Shown here one piece after another: positions 34,213 to 45,883 of a stretch of 64,000 nt of DNA; the stretch's first letter is position 1, and each line of letters begins with the position of its first letter. Made by a program: the position numbers and the translations under genes. The stretch covers positions 523,194 to 587,193 of the forward strand of contig NZ_LMOJ01000001.1 in assembly GCF_001424165.1 (NCBI RefSeq). The letters run 5' to 3'. The notes beneath the pieces are model-generated. The model did not search any database. It saw only the letters and a list, made by a program, of their open reading frames with translations, and had not been told where the DNA came from. Source of the stretch: Massilia sp. Leaf139 (GTDB lineage Bacteria; Pseudomonadota; Gammaproteobacteria; Burkholderiales; Burkholderiaceae_D).

Positions 34213-35106
34213 ATGAACTACAAGCATCTGCAGTACTTCCATGCGGTGGCCACGAGCGGCTCGATCGCGCGCGCCGCCGCCCAGCTGCACGTCACGGCCC
34301 AGGCCATCAGCACCCAGCTCGGCCTGCTGGAGGAACGCTTCGGCGCGCCGCTGTTCCGGAAGAAGGGACGGGGGCTGGAACTCACCGAGGCCGGCAAGAT
34401 CGTGCTCCAGTACACGGGGCGCATCTTTGACCTGGGCAATGAGCTGGAGCAGACGATGCGGCGCGGCGCGGCCCCGGTGCCGGAGACGCTGCGGGTCGGC
34501 ATCTGCGACATCGTGCCCAAGACGATTGCCTTCCGCCTGCTGCAGCCCGCGCGCGAAGCGGGCATGGCGATGCGCCTGATCTGCCGCGAAGGCCGCTTCG
34601 ACGAACTCCTGGTCGAGCTGGCCGCGCACCGGCTCGACCTGGTGCTGGCCGACCGCGGCCCGGCGCCCGGCGGCGCGATCCGCGCCTATTCGCATCTGCT
34701 GGGTTCGACCACCTTGAGCGTGCTGGGCCACCCGGAGCTGTGCCGCGCCTGGAGCGGCGATTTTCCCGGCCGCCTGCGCGAGGCGCCCTTCCTGCTGCCG
34801 GGCCTGGAGGCGGCCGTGCGCAGCCAGCTGCAGGCCTGGTTCGACGAGCACGACCTGCGCCCCGTCGTCGTGGGCGAATTCGACGACGGCGCCCTGCTGA
34901 AAGCCTTTGCGCGCGCCGGCGCCGGCTTCATGGTCGCGCCGACCGCGGTGGCGGCAACGGTCGCCGTCGAATACGGCCTGGAAGACGTCGGCGTCGCCGG
35001 CACGATCGCCGAGCAGTTCCATGCCGTCACCGTCGAGCGCCAGCTCGATCACCCGGCCGTCAAGCGCATCCTGCGCCAGGCCGGCAGCGTCTTCGCCGCG
35101 GCCTGA
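34213..35106 (+). CDS. LysR-type regulator (NhaR-like)
   Basis: A 297-residue LysR-family activator. The winged helix-turn-helix is MNYKHLQYFHAVATSGSIARAAAQLHVTAQAISTQLGLLEE (first ~60 residues), close to the NhaR subgroup in its MNYxHLxYF opening. The effector domain follows. It faces terB-terC, and AAAAATCGA (34162-34170) and TCAATTTTT downstream in the 109-bp gap form an imperfect dyad that could be its site. Autoregulation and control of terBC are likely from the divergent layout but not shown. Confidence 0.88.
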   Translation: MNYKHLQYFHAVATSGSIARAAAQLHVTAQAISTQLGLLEERFGAPLFRKKGRGLELTEAGKIVLQYTGRIFDLGNELEQTMRRGAAPVPETLRVGICDIVPKTIAFRLLQPAREAGMAMRLICREGRFDELLVELAAHRLDLVLADRGPAPGGAIRAYSHLLGSTTLSVLGHPELCRAWSGDFPGRLREAPFLLPGLEAAVRSQLQAWFDEHDLRPVVVGEFDDGALLKAFARAGAGFMVAPTAVAATVAVEYGLEDVGVAGTIAEQFHAVTVERQLDHPAVKRILRQAGSVFAAA

Positions 35107-35154
35107 TCGCATCGGGCGTCGCGTAGGAGGACGCTGACCGGACGACGGCCAGAT

Positions 35155-35182
35155 CTTGAAATGCGCCGTGCGGCCCCTATCT
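35155..35182 (+). promoter_or_regulatory. Sigma-32 heat-shock promoter of clpB
   Basis: A perfect CTTGAAA -35 (35155-35161), a 12-bp spacer, then CCCCTATCT (35174-35182) close to the CCCCATNT consensus. The leader to the ATG at 35221 is about 30 nt. Confidence 0.85.
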
Positions 35183-35220
35183 TGTTTCACAGTCAAGAAC
35201 ACTCACTAGGGAGCACACAT

Positions 35221-37827
<2,607 letters not shown>

Positions 37828-37847
37828 GCCGGTTCACCCGACAGAAG

Positions 37848-37876
37848 AGGGGCGCAGCGATGCGCCCCTTTTTCTT
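37848..37876 (+). terminator. Rho-independent terminator after clpB
   Basis: AGGGGCGCA (37848-37856), loop GCGA, TGCGCCCCT (37861-37869), then TTTTCTTT. Confidence 0.92.
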
Positions 37877-37905
37877 TGCACGATCGCGGATGATGATCGA
37901 AGGGG

Positions 37906-38005
37906 CGTAGGGCGGGCATGCCCGCGTACGTACCGATGCATACCGCACAGTTACCGGAGACGGTGCGGCATGCACGTGTACGCACGCGGGCATGCCCGCC
38001 CTACG
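37906..38005. repeat. BIME-like paired palindrome, copy 2 (family B)
   Basis: A perfect 22-bp inverted repeat: CGTAGGGCGGGCATGCCCGC plus GT at 37906-37927, and its complement at 37984-38005, each arm itself a hairpin. The 56-bp centre also folds (CCGCAC ... GTGCGG). It lies between the clpB terminator and the MFS gene. The remaining bases of the gap show nothing else. Confidence 0.85.
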
Positions 38006-38095
38006 TAAACACGCGGCCACGAGAATATCCCTCCGCCAGCAAAGCGCATCGGTTTTGACTACACTGATCCCTTTCGTATCTCAACGAGTAACACC

Positions 38096-39298
38096 ATGAG
38101 CACAACAAGCTTGCGCCAGGATGCGCGCGTGATCGGCCTGGTCGGCGTCTCGCACGGGGTATCGCACTTCTATCACCTGATCCTGGCCGGCCTGTTCCCC
38201 TGGCTGAAGACCGCCTTCGCCCTGTCGTATGCGGAGCTGGGGCTGTTGATGAGCGTGTTCTTCGTCGTCTCCGGCGTCGGCCAGGCGCTGTCGGGCTTCC
38301 TGGTCGACCGCGTCGGCGCGCGCCGTGTGCTGTTTACCGGGCACGCACTGCTGGGCGGCGCCGCCCTGGTGCTGGCGAGCGCGCCCAACTATTCGGTGCT
38401 GCTGCTGGGTTCCCTGATCGCGGGCTGCGGCAACGCGGTGTTCCACCCGGCCGGCTACACCCTGCTGAACCAGAACGTGTCGAAGGAGCGCCTGCCGCAT
38501 GCGTTCTCGGTGCATGGCATCTCGGGCAATATCGGCTGGGCGGCCGCACCCCTGTTCCTGGCGGCCGTGGCGACCCTGTCGAGCTGGCGCACGGCGCTGC
38601 TGGCGGCGTCCGCCATTCCGGCATTGATGCTGCTGACGCTGTTCCTGAACCGCAAGGTGCTGGGCGCGCGTGTGCCGGCGCCGGCGGCCGCGCAGGGCGG
38701 CGGCTCGCTCGACTTCCTGCGCCTGCCGGCGGTCTGGATGTGCTTCGGCTTCTTCTTCCTGACCTCGGTGGCGCTGGGCGGGATCCAGGCCTTTTCGTCG
38801 ACCAGCCTGACGGCCCTGTACCCGATCTCGCTGCCGACCGCGGCCAGCGCCTATACGGCCTACATGCTGTGCTCGGCGGCGGGCATGGTAGCGGGCGGCT
38901 TCCTGGCGGCGCGCGCGCGCAGCTACGACCGCACGATCGCGATTTCCTTCCTGTTCGCGGCGGCACTGGCGCTGCTGCTTTCCAGCGCGATCCTGCCGGG
39001 CGCGCTGGTGGTGCCGGTCATGGGTGCGATCGGCCTGGCGAGCGGCGTGGCCGCGCCTTCGCGCGATTTGCTGATCCGCGCCGCGGCGCCGCCGAACGCC
39101 ACCGGACGCGTGTTCGGCGTCGTGTATTCGGGCCTGGACAGCGGCATGGCCGTCGGCCCGGTGCTGTTCGGGATGCTGATGGATGGCGGCCACCCGGCCG
39201 GCCTGTTCATCGGCGTCGCCCTGTTCCAGACATTGGCGATCGCCACCGCGGTGGGTGCCGGCGGCAAGGGCAGGGCGCCGCTGCCGCACAAGGCGTAA
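38096..39298 (+). CDS. MFS transporter, fosmidomycin-resistance-like
   Basis: A 400-residue major-facilitator protein with twelve predicted helices. The opening GVSHGVSHFYHLILAGLFPWLK and the FLVDRVGARRVL loop after helix 2 recall the Fsr/fosmidomycin-resistance and oxalate/formate-like groups. A linker with AAAQGGGSLDFLRL divides the two halves. The substrate cannot be deduced. It stands alone between a BIME-like element and a terminator at 39315. Confidence 0.85.
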   Translation: MSTTSLRQDARVIGLVGVSHGVSHFYHLILAGLFPWLKTAFALSYAELGLLMSVFFVVSGVGQALSGFLVDRVGARRVLFTGHALLGGAALVLASAPNYSVLLLGSLIAGCGNAVFHPAGYTLLNQNVSKERLPHAFSVHGISGNIGWAAAPLFLAAVATLSSWRTALLAASAIPALMLLTLFLNRKVLGARVPAPAAAQGGGSLDFLRLPAVWMCFGFFFLTSVALGGIQAFSSTSLTALYPISLPTAASAYTAYMLCSAAGMVAGGFLAARARSYDRTIAISFLFAAALALLLSSAILPGALVVPVMGAIGLASGVAAPSRDLLIRAAAPPNATGRVFGVVYSGLDSGMAVGPVLFGMLMDGGHPAGLFIGVALFQTLAIATAVGAGGKGRAPLPHKA

Positions 39299-39314
39299 TG
39301 GAATAGAAACGAAA

Positions 39315-39347
39315 AAAGCGCGGGCCATCACGGCCCGCGCTTTCTTT
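39315..39347. terminator. Terminator between the convergent MFS and PEP-CTERM genes
   Basis: AAAGCGCGGGCC (39315-39326), loop ATCAC, GGCCCGCGCTTT (39332-39343), then CTTT. A-rich and T-rich flanks suit both strands. Confidence 0.9.
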
Positions 39348-39359
39348 GTGTCGGTGCGG

Positions 39360-40301
39360 TCAGCCGCGCTTGCGCAGGGCCGCACCCATCAGCAGCAGGC
39401 CGCCGAGCAGCAGGGCGGCCGTGTGCGGTTCCGGCACCTCGGCGGCGGATTCGGTCTCTGCCACCAATTCGAGCACCGGTTGCGGCCGCGGCAGTAGCGC
39501 CGGCGCCGGCGCCGGGATCGGAACCGGCTCGAAGGGCAGCACGGCGACCACGTTCTCGGTCGGCACCGTGGTATTGCCGACCGAGGGTGCGGTCGTTGCC
39601 GGGGTTGCTGCGGGCGTCGGTGCGCTTGTTTCCACGACCGGCTGCGCCGGCGCGGGAGCGGCTGGGGCCGGTTGGGCGGGCGCTGGGGCTGGTGCAGGAG
39701 CGGGCGCTGGGGCTGGTACAGGGGCGGGAGCCGGCGCTGGCACAGGAGCCGGAGCCGGAGCTGGCGTAGGCGCTGGTGCGGCCGGCGGCGCAGCCACCAC
39801 CGGCGCCGCGCTGATCGTCTTCGACAGCAGGTCGCCGACCTTGTTCTTCGACGCGTCGAGGAAATTGACCTTCAGGTGAGGTTCGTCCAGATCCGGCGTG
39901 CCGCCGGTGAAGGTGAAGGTGAACACCATGTTGTCGGTCAGCGCGATCGGCGCACCCGTCAGGCACAGGCCCTTGCCGCCGCGTCCGCTGCCGCCGGCGC
40001 AGCCGTTGGCGGTCAGTTCCTTCGCATTCAACTTCCAGGCTTCGACGCCTTTCGGCGCCGCCGTCACCGCTACGCTGCGGAAGCTGCCAATGTCCTTCAG
40101 GCTGAGCGCGCCGAGCATGGTCGCGCTGCTCCAGTCGCCGCTGTGTTTGGCGGCGTCGATCTCGAGCGTCAACACATTGTTTTTCCAGGTGGTCGTGAAC
40201 ACAACATCCTGGAAGCTGAGTACGCCGGCGTGCGCTGGGCCGAATCCGGCCGCCAGCGCGAGTGCCAAGCTGATGTTGCGAAAAATAGGTTTCACGTGCA
40301 T
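39360..40301 (-). CDS. PEP-CTERM sorting-domain protein with an Ala-Pro repeat
   Basis: A 313-residue exported protein. The N-terminal signal peptide (cleavage near GPAHA) is followed by a ~130-residue globular region with a GGSGRGGKGLCLTG loop. A long Ala-Pro (and Pro-Val) tract of about 50 residues (near 170-225) looks like a rigid spacer. The C-terminus VPEPHTAALLLGGLLLMGAALRKRG is a PEP-CTERM signal: PEP, membrane helix, basic end. Such proteins are processed by an exosortase and usually reach the cell surface or exopolysaccharide. No exosortase gene is in the window. The ligand is unknown. Confidence 0.88.
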   Translation of the reverse strand: MHVKPIFRNISLALALAAGFGPAHAGVLSFQDVVFTTTWKNNVLTLEIDAAKHSGDWSSATMLGALSLKDIGSFRSVAVTAAPKGVEAWKLNAKELTANGCAGGSGRGGKGLCLTGAPIALTDNMVFTFTFTGGTPDLDEPHLKVNFLDASKNKVGDLLSKTISAAPVVAAPPAAPAPTPAPAPAPVPAPAPAPVPAPAPAPAPAPAPAQPAPAAPAPAQPVVETSAPTPAATPATTAPSVGNTTVPTENVVAVLPFEPVPIPAPAPALLPRPQPVLELVAETESAAEVPEPHTAALLLGGLLLMGAALRKRG

Positions 40302-40745
40302 GTCCTTGTCTGCCGCTGTCGGCGAATTCGATAAATTTTAATCAAGCCGGACGAATGTTGCCGATTTTGCCGATTCAAGTCAACAATAAATTGAATAAAG
40401 CAATAAATCTAGCCTTTTAGCAACATTGCGCAATATGCCGGCGTGTAGGTGAGGAACTCTCGAGGGTTACCTGTGCATGTCGACATTTCACCATGTGAAA
40501 CGCAGGCACCATTGCGTGAAAAGCCGCAGCAGACGGGGCCGCAAAACGGCTTCCATGCTGAGAAATTCCTTTCCGTATCATGGAAAACGCCAGGTAAACA
40601 TCTGAATATAAAGAAGAAAAAAATAATCAGATGTCTTATATAAGAGTGATTGTGCGCTGCGCAACCTGGGCTATGATTTATCCAACAGATTTCACTTCGC
40701 AACCTAGAGCAACTGAGCACTACCTTCACTATCAGGAGAAACAAC
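40302..40745 (+). other. Regulatory gap upstream of aceA
   Basis: A 444-bp, comparatively AT-rich gap without a convincing gene. It carries a promoter for aceA (TTGTGC at 40650-40655, 16-bp spacer, TATGAT at 40672-40677) and two TGCGC-type dyads, TTGCGCAA near 40425-40432 and GCGCTGCGCAAC near 40654-40665, which are candidate sites for a carbon-source regulator. The minus-strand promoter of the PEP-CTERM gene must also lie here. No further element can be named. Confidence 0.5.
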
Positions 40746-42044
<1,299 letters not shown>

Positions 42045-42081
42045 ACGAACTGCCGCGCTCGCGCGGCCGAAAATGGCTGTC

Positions 42082-42109
42082 CCAAGCACCCGTTCGCGGG
42101 TGCTTTTTT
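42082..42109 (+). terminator. Rho-independent terminator after aceA
   Basis: AAGCACCCG (42082-42090), loop TTCG, CGGGTGCTT (42095-42103), then a T run. The AT-rich 200 bp that follow hold no gene and probably the promoter of the lipoprotein operon. Confidence 0.92.
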
Positions 42110-42310
42110 TATGCTTATTGCATCTGTTGTTGTCGGTTGTGTCATTACAACAAGCGCAAACTTTCCAATTTGCTTTCTAACCTGTCTTTATGTAAATTGC
42201 TGCTTCGCAAATAAAGTTACCTGTTTGCACAACGATGGAGGCGCCCGCTTCCTCGCATAAATGAGCGGCCCGCAATGACGGGACTGCCTTTCTAAAACTT
42301 TGGATCTCCC

Positions 42311-42826
42311 ATGAAAAAAATCTCCGCCCTCGTCCTCGCCCTGATGCTGACCGCCTGCGCCAGCGCTCCCCGTATCGCCGCGCCAAACCTGATCAAGGCG
42401 CCGCAGCCGATCGTCGGCAATAGCGGCAAGTTCATGTCGCCGTACACCGAAGACGGCACCGTGGCCGCGTGGGTGGAGAAGGGCCGCAACGCCAGCATCG
42501 GCGCCAACCTCGGCGGCTTCGTCGGCGCCCAGGCCGGCCAGAAAGTGGCCGAGCAGATCCCGTTCGTCGGCGGCCTGATCGGCCAGAAACTGGGCGAAAC
42601 CGCCGGCCGCGCGATCGCCATCAAGATGGCCGGCGGCGAGGAATTCATCCGCGCCAACTCGGATCTGTCGTTCAACACCGTGAACGAGATGGCCGTCTAC
42701 ATGTACGCCAAGAACTCGACCCACAAGGACTTCGCCGAAGCCCTGAAGCTGGCCCAGGACATCTACCCGGAACTGAAGACCGCCTACTACCCGGCGATCA
42801 TCAACGCGTCCGTCGGCGTGAACTAA
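42311..42826 (+). CDS. Lipoprotein with glycine-zipper segment (operon gene 1)
   Basis: A 171-residue lipoprotein: MKKISALVLALMLTAC puts the lipidated cysteine at residue 16. The middle has a Gly/Ala-rich helix (GANLGGFVGAQAGQKVAEQIPFVGGLIGQKLGETAGRAI) resembling a glycine zipper that could associate with a membrane. A more polar C-terminal third follows. I do not recognise a named family. It is the first of five genes (42311-45747) with gaps of 13 bp or less, or overlaps, all predicted to be exported. The ATG follows a weak purine run. Confidence 0.7.
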   Translation: MKKISALVLALMLTACASAPRIAAPNLIKAPQPIVGNSGKFMSPYTEDGTVAAWVEKGRNASIGANLGGFVGAQAGQKVAEQIPFVGGLIGQKLGETAGRAIAIKMAGGEEFIRANSDLSFNTVNEMAVYMYAKNSTHKDFAEALKLAQDIYPELKTAYYPAIINASVGVN

Positions 42827-42839
42827 GCAGGGAGCCGAT

Positions 42840-43472
42840 ATGACGATCAAACTCTTCGCAGGGGCGCTCGCTGCCCTGGTGCTGGCTGGCTGCGCCACGC
42901 CGAATCTCGACAACTCGGCCGGCCGCGCCGTCGTCTACCAGGACGTCTCGACGACCTCGAAACGCGTCGCCGGCGTCGGCGTCGAATCGCAGGACGTGGT
43001 CTCGATGACCGACCGCATGATCCGCGACATCCTGGCCACGCCGCAGATCGCCGGCCGCGCCACGCCGCCGCGCATCATCATCGATTCCGAGTACTTCGCC
43101 AACGACAGCTCCTCGCGCATCAACAAGAACCTGATCACCGACCGCCTGCGCATCGAGCTGAACCGCGCAGCGCAAGGCCGCCTGGTGTTCGTCGCCCGCC
43201 ACTACGGCGACATGGTTGCCAAGGAACGCGATGCCAAGCGCAGCGGCGAAACCGACAAGGGCACGATCCGCGCCACCAAGGCCAAGGCCGGCGCCGATTT
43301 CCGCCTGGGCGGACGCATCACTTCGCTCGACGCCAACTCGGCCCAAACCGGCACGCTGTCGCGCTACCACCAGATCAGCTTCGAACTGATCGACCTCGAA
43401 TACGAAACGATCGCCTGGAGCGGCCTGTTCGAATTCAAGAAGGAAGCGCAGGATGACGTCCTGTACCGCTAA
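42840..43472 (+). CDS. LpoB-like outer-membrane lipoprotein
   Basis: A 210-residue lipoprotein (LVLAGC, Cys18) of the LpoB/YcfM family. In E. coli, LpoB activates the peptidoglycan synthase PBP1b from the outer membrane. Strong marks are the block MTDRMIRDILATPQI, ATPPRIIIDSEYFANDSSSRINKNLITDRLRIELNRAA and RLVFVARHYGDMV. It is the second gene of the operon, with a purine-rich GCAGGGAG 5-12 bp before the ATG. Whether it acts on a PBP1b homologue in this organism is inference, since the family also has CsgG-like relatives. Confidence 0.82.
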   Translation: MTIKLFAGALAALVLAGCATPNLDNSAGRAVVYQDVSTTSKRVAGVGVESQDVVSMTDRMIRDILATPQIAGRATPPRIIIDSEYFANDSSSRINKNLITDRLRIELNRAAQGRLVFVARHYGDMVAKERDAKRSGETDKGTIRATKAKAGADFRLGGRITSLDANSAQTGTLSRYHQISFELIDLEYETIAWSGLFEFKKEAQDDVLYR

Positions 43473-44604
43473 TCGGTATCTGAAGGCGGCCATGCTGACC
43501 ATGGCCGTTTTGGCTGCCCCGGCGCACGCGGACTATGCCAGCGAAGCTGCGAAGATCCGCAGCGCGCCCGCCAAGGACGCCACGCTGTACACGCTGCAGG
43601 CCGGCGTGGCGGCGCTGGCCGAGAACCGCCAGGCCGAATCGAGCGAGCTGTTCGACACGGCCCTGGCCAGCATCGAAGGCATGTTCGCCAACACCGAGGG
43701 CGCGGCGAAAGCGCGCTCGCTGTGGTACGAGGAGGGCGCCAAGGACTACAAGGGCGAACCCTACGAGCGGGCGATGGCCTTCTACTACCGCGGCCTGCTG
43801 TACCTGGCGGGCGGCGACTACGAGAACGCGCGCGCCTCGTTCCGCGGCGGCATCCTGCAGGACGCCTTTGCCGAGGAACAGCAGCACCGCAGCGACTTCG
43901 CCTCCCTGATGCTGCTCGAGGGCTGGGCCAACCAGCTCAACGGCGACAAGGGCCAGGCCGAGGACGCCTACAGGGAAGTGGCGCGCCTGCGCCCCGGCTT
44001 CCAGCTGCCGGCGAAGGACGCCAACATGCTGGTGATCGCCGAACTGGGCGGCAGCCCGCGCAAGGTCGGCGACGGCATCGGCAACCACGAGATCGTCTAC
44101 CGCAAGGCCAAGCGCATGCCCGAACGATCGCTGCGTATCGAGATCGACGGCAAGCCGGTCGCCATCGCCCAGGCCGAGGACGTCTTCTACCAGGCCACGA
44201 CCCGCGGCGGCCGTCCGGTCGACCGCCTGATCGCCGGCAAGGTCGCGTTCCAGAACGTGGCCGGCGGCATCGGCGAAGTCGCCGGCACGCTGGCCTCCGA
44301 CCTGAGCGTGTGGAACGCGGCGTCCGGCGCCAGCAGCGGCAACGCCCTCGGCGCGGTCGCGGCGGTGGGCGCGATCGCCTCGCTGGTCGCGGTCAACGTC
44401 AAGCCGCGCGCCGACGTGCGCTATTGGGCCAACCTGCCCGAGACCGTGCACATGACGGCGCTGCGCCACGACGGCCTGCCCGGCAAGATCGAGGTCGCGC
44501 TGTTCGACGAGGCCGGCCAGCCGGTCGCCGCGGAGAACGTGCGCGTACACAAATGGATCGACAAGCGCGGCAACGTGCTGGTCTGGATCAAAACCAGGAA
44601 TTGA
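43453..44604 (+). CDS. Exported TPR protein (operon gene 3)
   Basis: A 383-residue protein with a signal peptide (RYLKAAMLTMAVLAAPAHA, cleavage near residue 26). TPR-like helices around residues 50-200 include AMAFYYRGLLYLAGGDYENARASFRGG and EGWANQLNGDKGQAEDAYREVARLRPG. The C-terminal half contains a Gly/Ala-rich segment that may touch the membrane and a beta-rich end. Its start overlaps the LpoB-like gene by 20 bp. The ATG at 43453 is preferred over 43492 because it supplies the basic n-region. The family is unnamed to me; similar TPR genes occur beside lpoB-like genes in gammaproteobacteria. Confidence 0.72.
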   Translation: MTSCTANRYLKAAMLTMAVLAAPAHADYASEAAKIRSAPAKDATLYTLQAGVAALAENRQAESSELFDTALASIEGMFANTEGAAKARSLWYEEGAKDYKGEPYERAMAFYYRGLLYLAGGDYENARASFRGGILQDAFAEEQQHRSDFASLMLLEGWANQLNGDKGQAEDAYREVARLRPGFQLPAKDANMLVIAELGGSPRKVGDGIGNHEIVYRKAKRMPERSLRIEIDGKPVAIAQAEDVFYQATTRGGRPVDRLIAGKVAFQNVAGGIGEVAGTLASDLSVWNAASGASSGNALGAVAAVGAIASLVAVNVKPRADVRYWANLPETVHMTALRHDGLPGKIEVALFDEAGQPVAAENVRVHKWIDKRGNVLVWIKTRN

Positions 44605-44605
44605 A

Positions 44606-45052
44606 ATGAACCAAGTGAAAACCATCATCGCCGCCGGCTGCCTGTTGCTGCTGGCCGGCTGCCAGACCGTCTCGCAGGAAGGCGCCAAGATGGGCGTGCG
44701 CGTCGACGACGCCAACGCGCCCACCGCGCGTATCATGTACGACCAGGTCGTCATCCTCGACAAGGTGCTGCAGAACGGCAGCACCGGCAAGATCGCCATC
44801 GAAGGCCAGGGCGCCAGCCGCACCGCCACCGGCACCCTGAAGGTGACCGTCGCCGTGCGCAACCGCACCGACTTCACCCAGACCCTCGAACTGCGCACCA
44901 GCTATTTCGACAGCGGCTTCGGCCCGACCGAGAAACCGTCCGCCTGGACGCGCCTGCACCTGGACGCCAACGGCGTCGGCCACTACCAGGAAAGCTCGCT
45001 CGGCGCGGCCAATGTCGCCCACTACTACGTCGAAGTGCGGGAGGCGCGGTGA
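44606..45052 (+). CDS. YcfL-like lipoprotein (DUF1425 type)
   Basis: A 148-residue lipoprotein (LLLAGC, Cys19). The C-terminal two thirds form a beta-sandwich-like pattern: GTLKVTVAVRNRTDFTQTLELRTSYFD, typical of proteins that resemble YcfL, whose gene is next to lpoB (ycfM) in E. coli. The start is one base after the preceding stop, and its end overlaps the next GTG by 4 bp. This conserved neighbourhood supports the LpoB assignment. The function of YcfL is not established. Confidence 0.75.
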   Translation: MNQVKTIIAAGCLLLLAGCQTVSQEGAKMGVRVDDANAPTARIMYDQVVILDKVLQNGSTGKIAIEGQGASRTATGTLKVTVAVRNRTDFTQTLELRTSYFDSGFGPTEKPSAWTRLHLDANGVGHYQESSLGAANVAHYYVEVREAR

Positions 45053-45747
45053 TCAAGCCTAGCCTGTTCGCCGCCCTGATGGCGGTCAGCATCCTGGCCC
45101 CGGCCCAGAACCTGAGCGCACCGCGCGCGCTGGCCCCAATCCAGGCCGCGCCCGGCGTGTCCGATCCGATGGACACCGGCGTGATGGCCGCGCCGAGCGA
45201 TGCCGGCAGCCTGCGCACCTGGTACGCCGCCCAGCGCCGCCCGGGCGTGGTGCTGTACTTCGAGCGCAAGCTCGCGCAGCTGCCGCCGGGCTGGCGCGGC
45301 GCCAGCCGCCTGCACATCGAGGACAAGCGCCTGGTCGACGGCAAGGAATCGAAGCGCAACGTGACCGTCGGCGTCGAGCATAACGTCGCCAGCGAGGCCC
45401 CGACCTCGCAGTTCGCTGCGCTGTTCCAGCAGTCGCTGCAGCAGGAAATGAAGCGCCAGCAATTGACCGTGCTCGACGGCTCGGTACTGCAGCGCAAGCA
45501 TGCCGGCAGCGGCAAGGGTGGCGACGTCGAGTACGCTTCGCTGAACGCGGCCGCGCGCTTCGTCTTCGAAGTCGAATTGCTGAACCTGAACGGCAACTGG
45601 GAAATGGTCGGCGCGCTGAAGGACATCCGGAGCGGCGCCCTGGTCGCCACCGTCAACCTGCCATTCGACGCCATCGATTCGCGCTCGGCGATGGATCGCG
45701 CCAGCCGCAGCCTGATCGCGCGCCTGCTGCAGGCAAACGTCGGATAA
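45049..45747 (+). CDS. Exported protein of unknown function (operon gene 5)
   Basis: A 232-residue protein starting at GTG 45049 within the overlap GTGA. A hydrophobic N-terminus (LFAALMAVSILAPAQ) suggests a signal peptide, without an obvious lipobox. The rest is mixed alpha/beta. The central block VVLYFERKLAQLPPGW and FAALFQQSLQQEMKRQQLTVLD and the ending FVFEVELLNLNGNWEMVGALKDIRSGALV resemble the CsgG/LpoB-type fold in outline (unconfirmed). It is the last gene of the operon. Confidence 0.6.
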   Translation: MIKPSLFAALMAVSILAPAQNLSAPRALAPIQAAPGVSDPMDTGVMAAPSDAGSLRTWYAAQRRPGVVLYFERKLAQLPPGWRGASRLHIEDKRLVDGKESKRNVTVGVEHNVASEAPTSQFAALFQQSLQQEMKRQQLTVLDGSVLQRKHAGSGKGGDVEYASLNAAARFVFEVELLNLNGNWEMVGALKDIRSGALVATVNLPFDAIDSRSAMDRASRSLIARLLQANVG

Positions 45748-45883
45748 ATTCGCATCACGGCCGCCGATTTGGGCGGCCCGGCGGTTCTGGGCGATAATGG
45801 CGGCATCTTGCCGGCATTTTCCCCGGAGCCACGCCCCCCGCGCCGGCTTCCCGCCGGCGCTTTCTATTTAGGATTCCCAGATT

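Noticed and set aside
39650-39790. Short tandem repeats as a CRISPR-like array
   Set aside because: They encode the Ala-Pro tract of the PEP-CTERM protein in frame. Units are 6-12 bp with no spacers.
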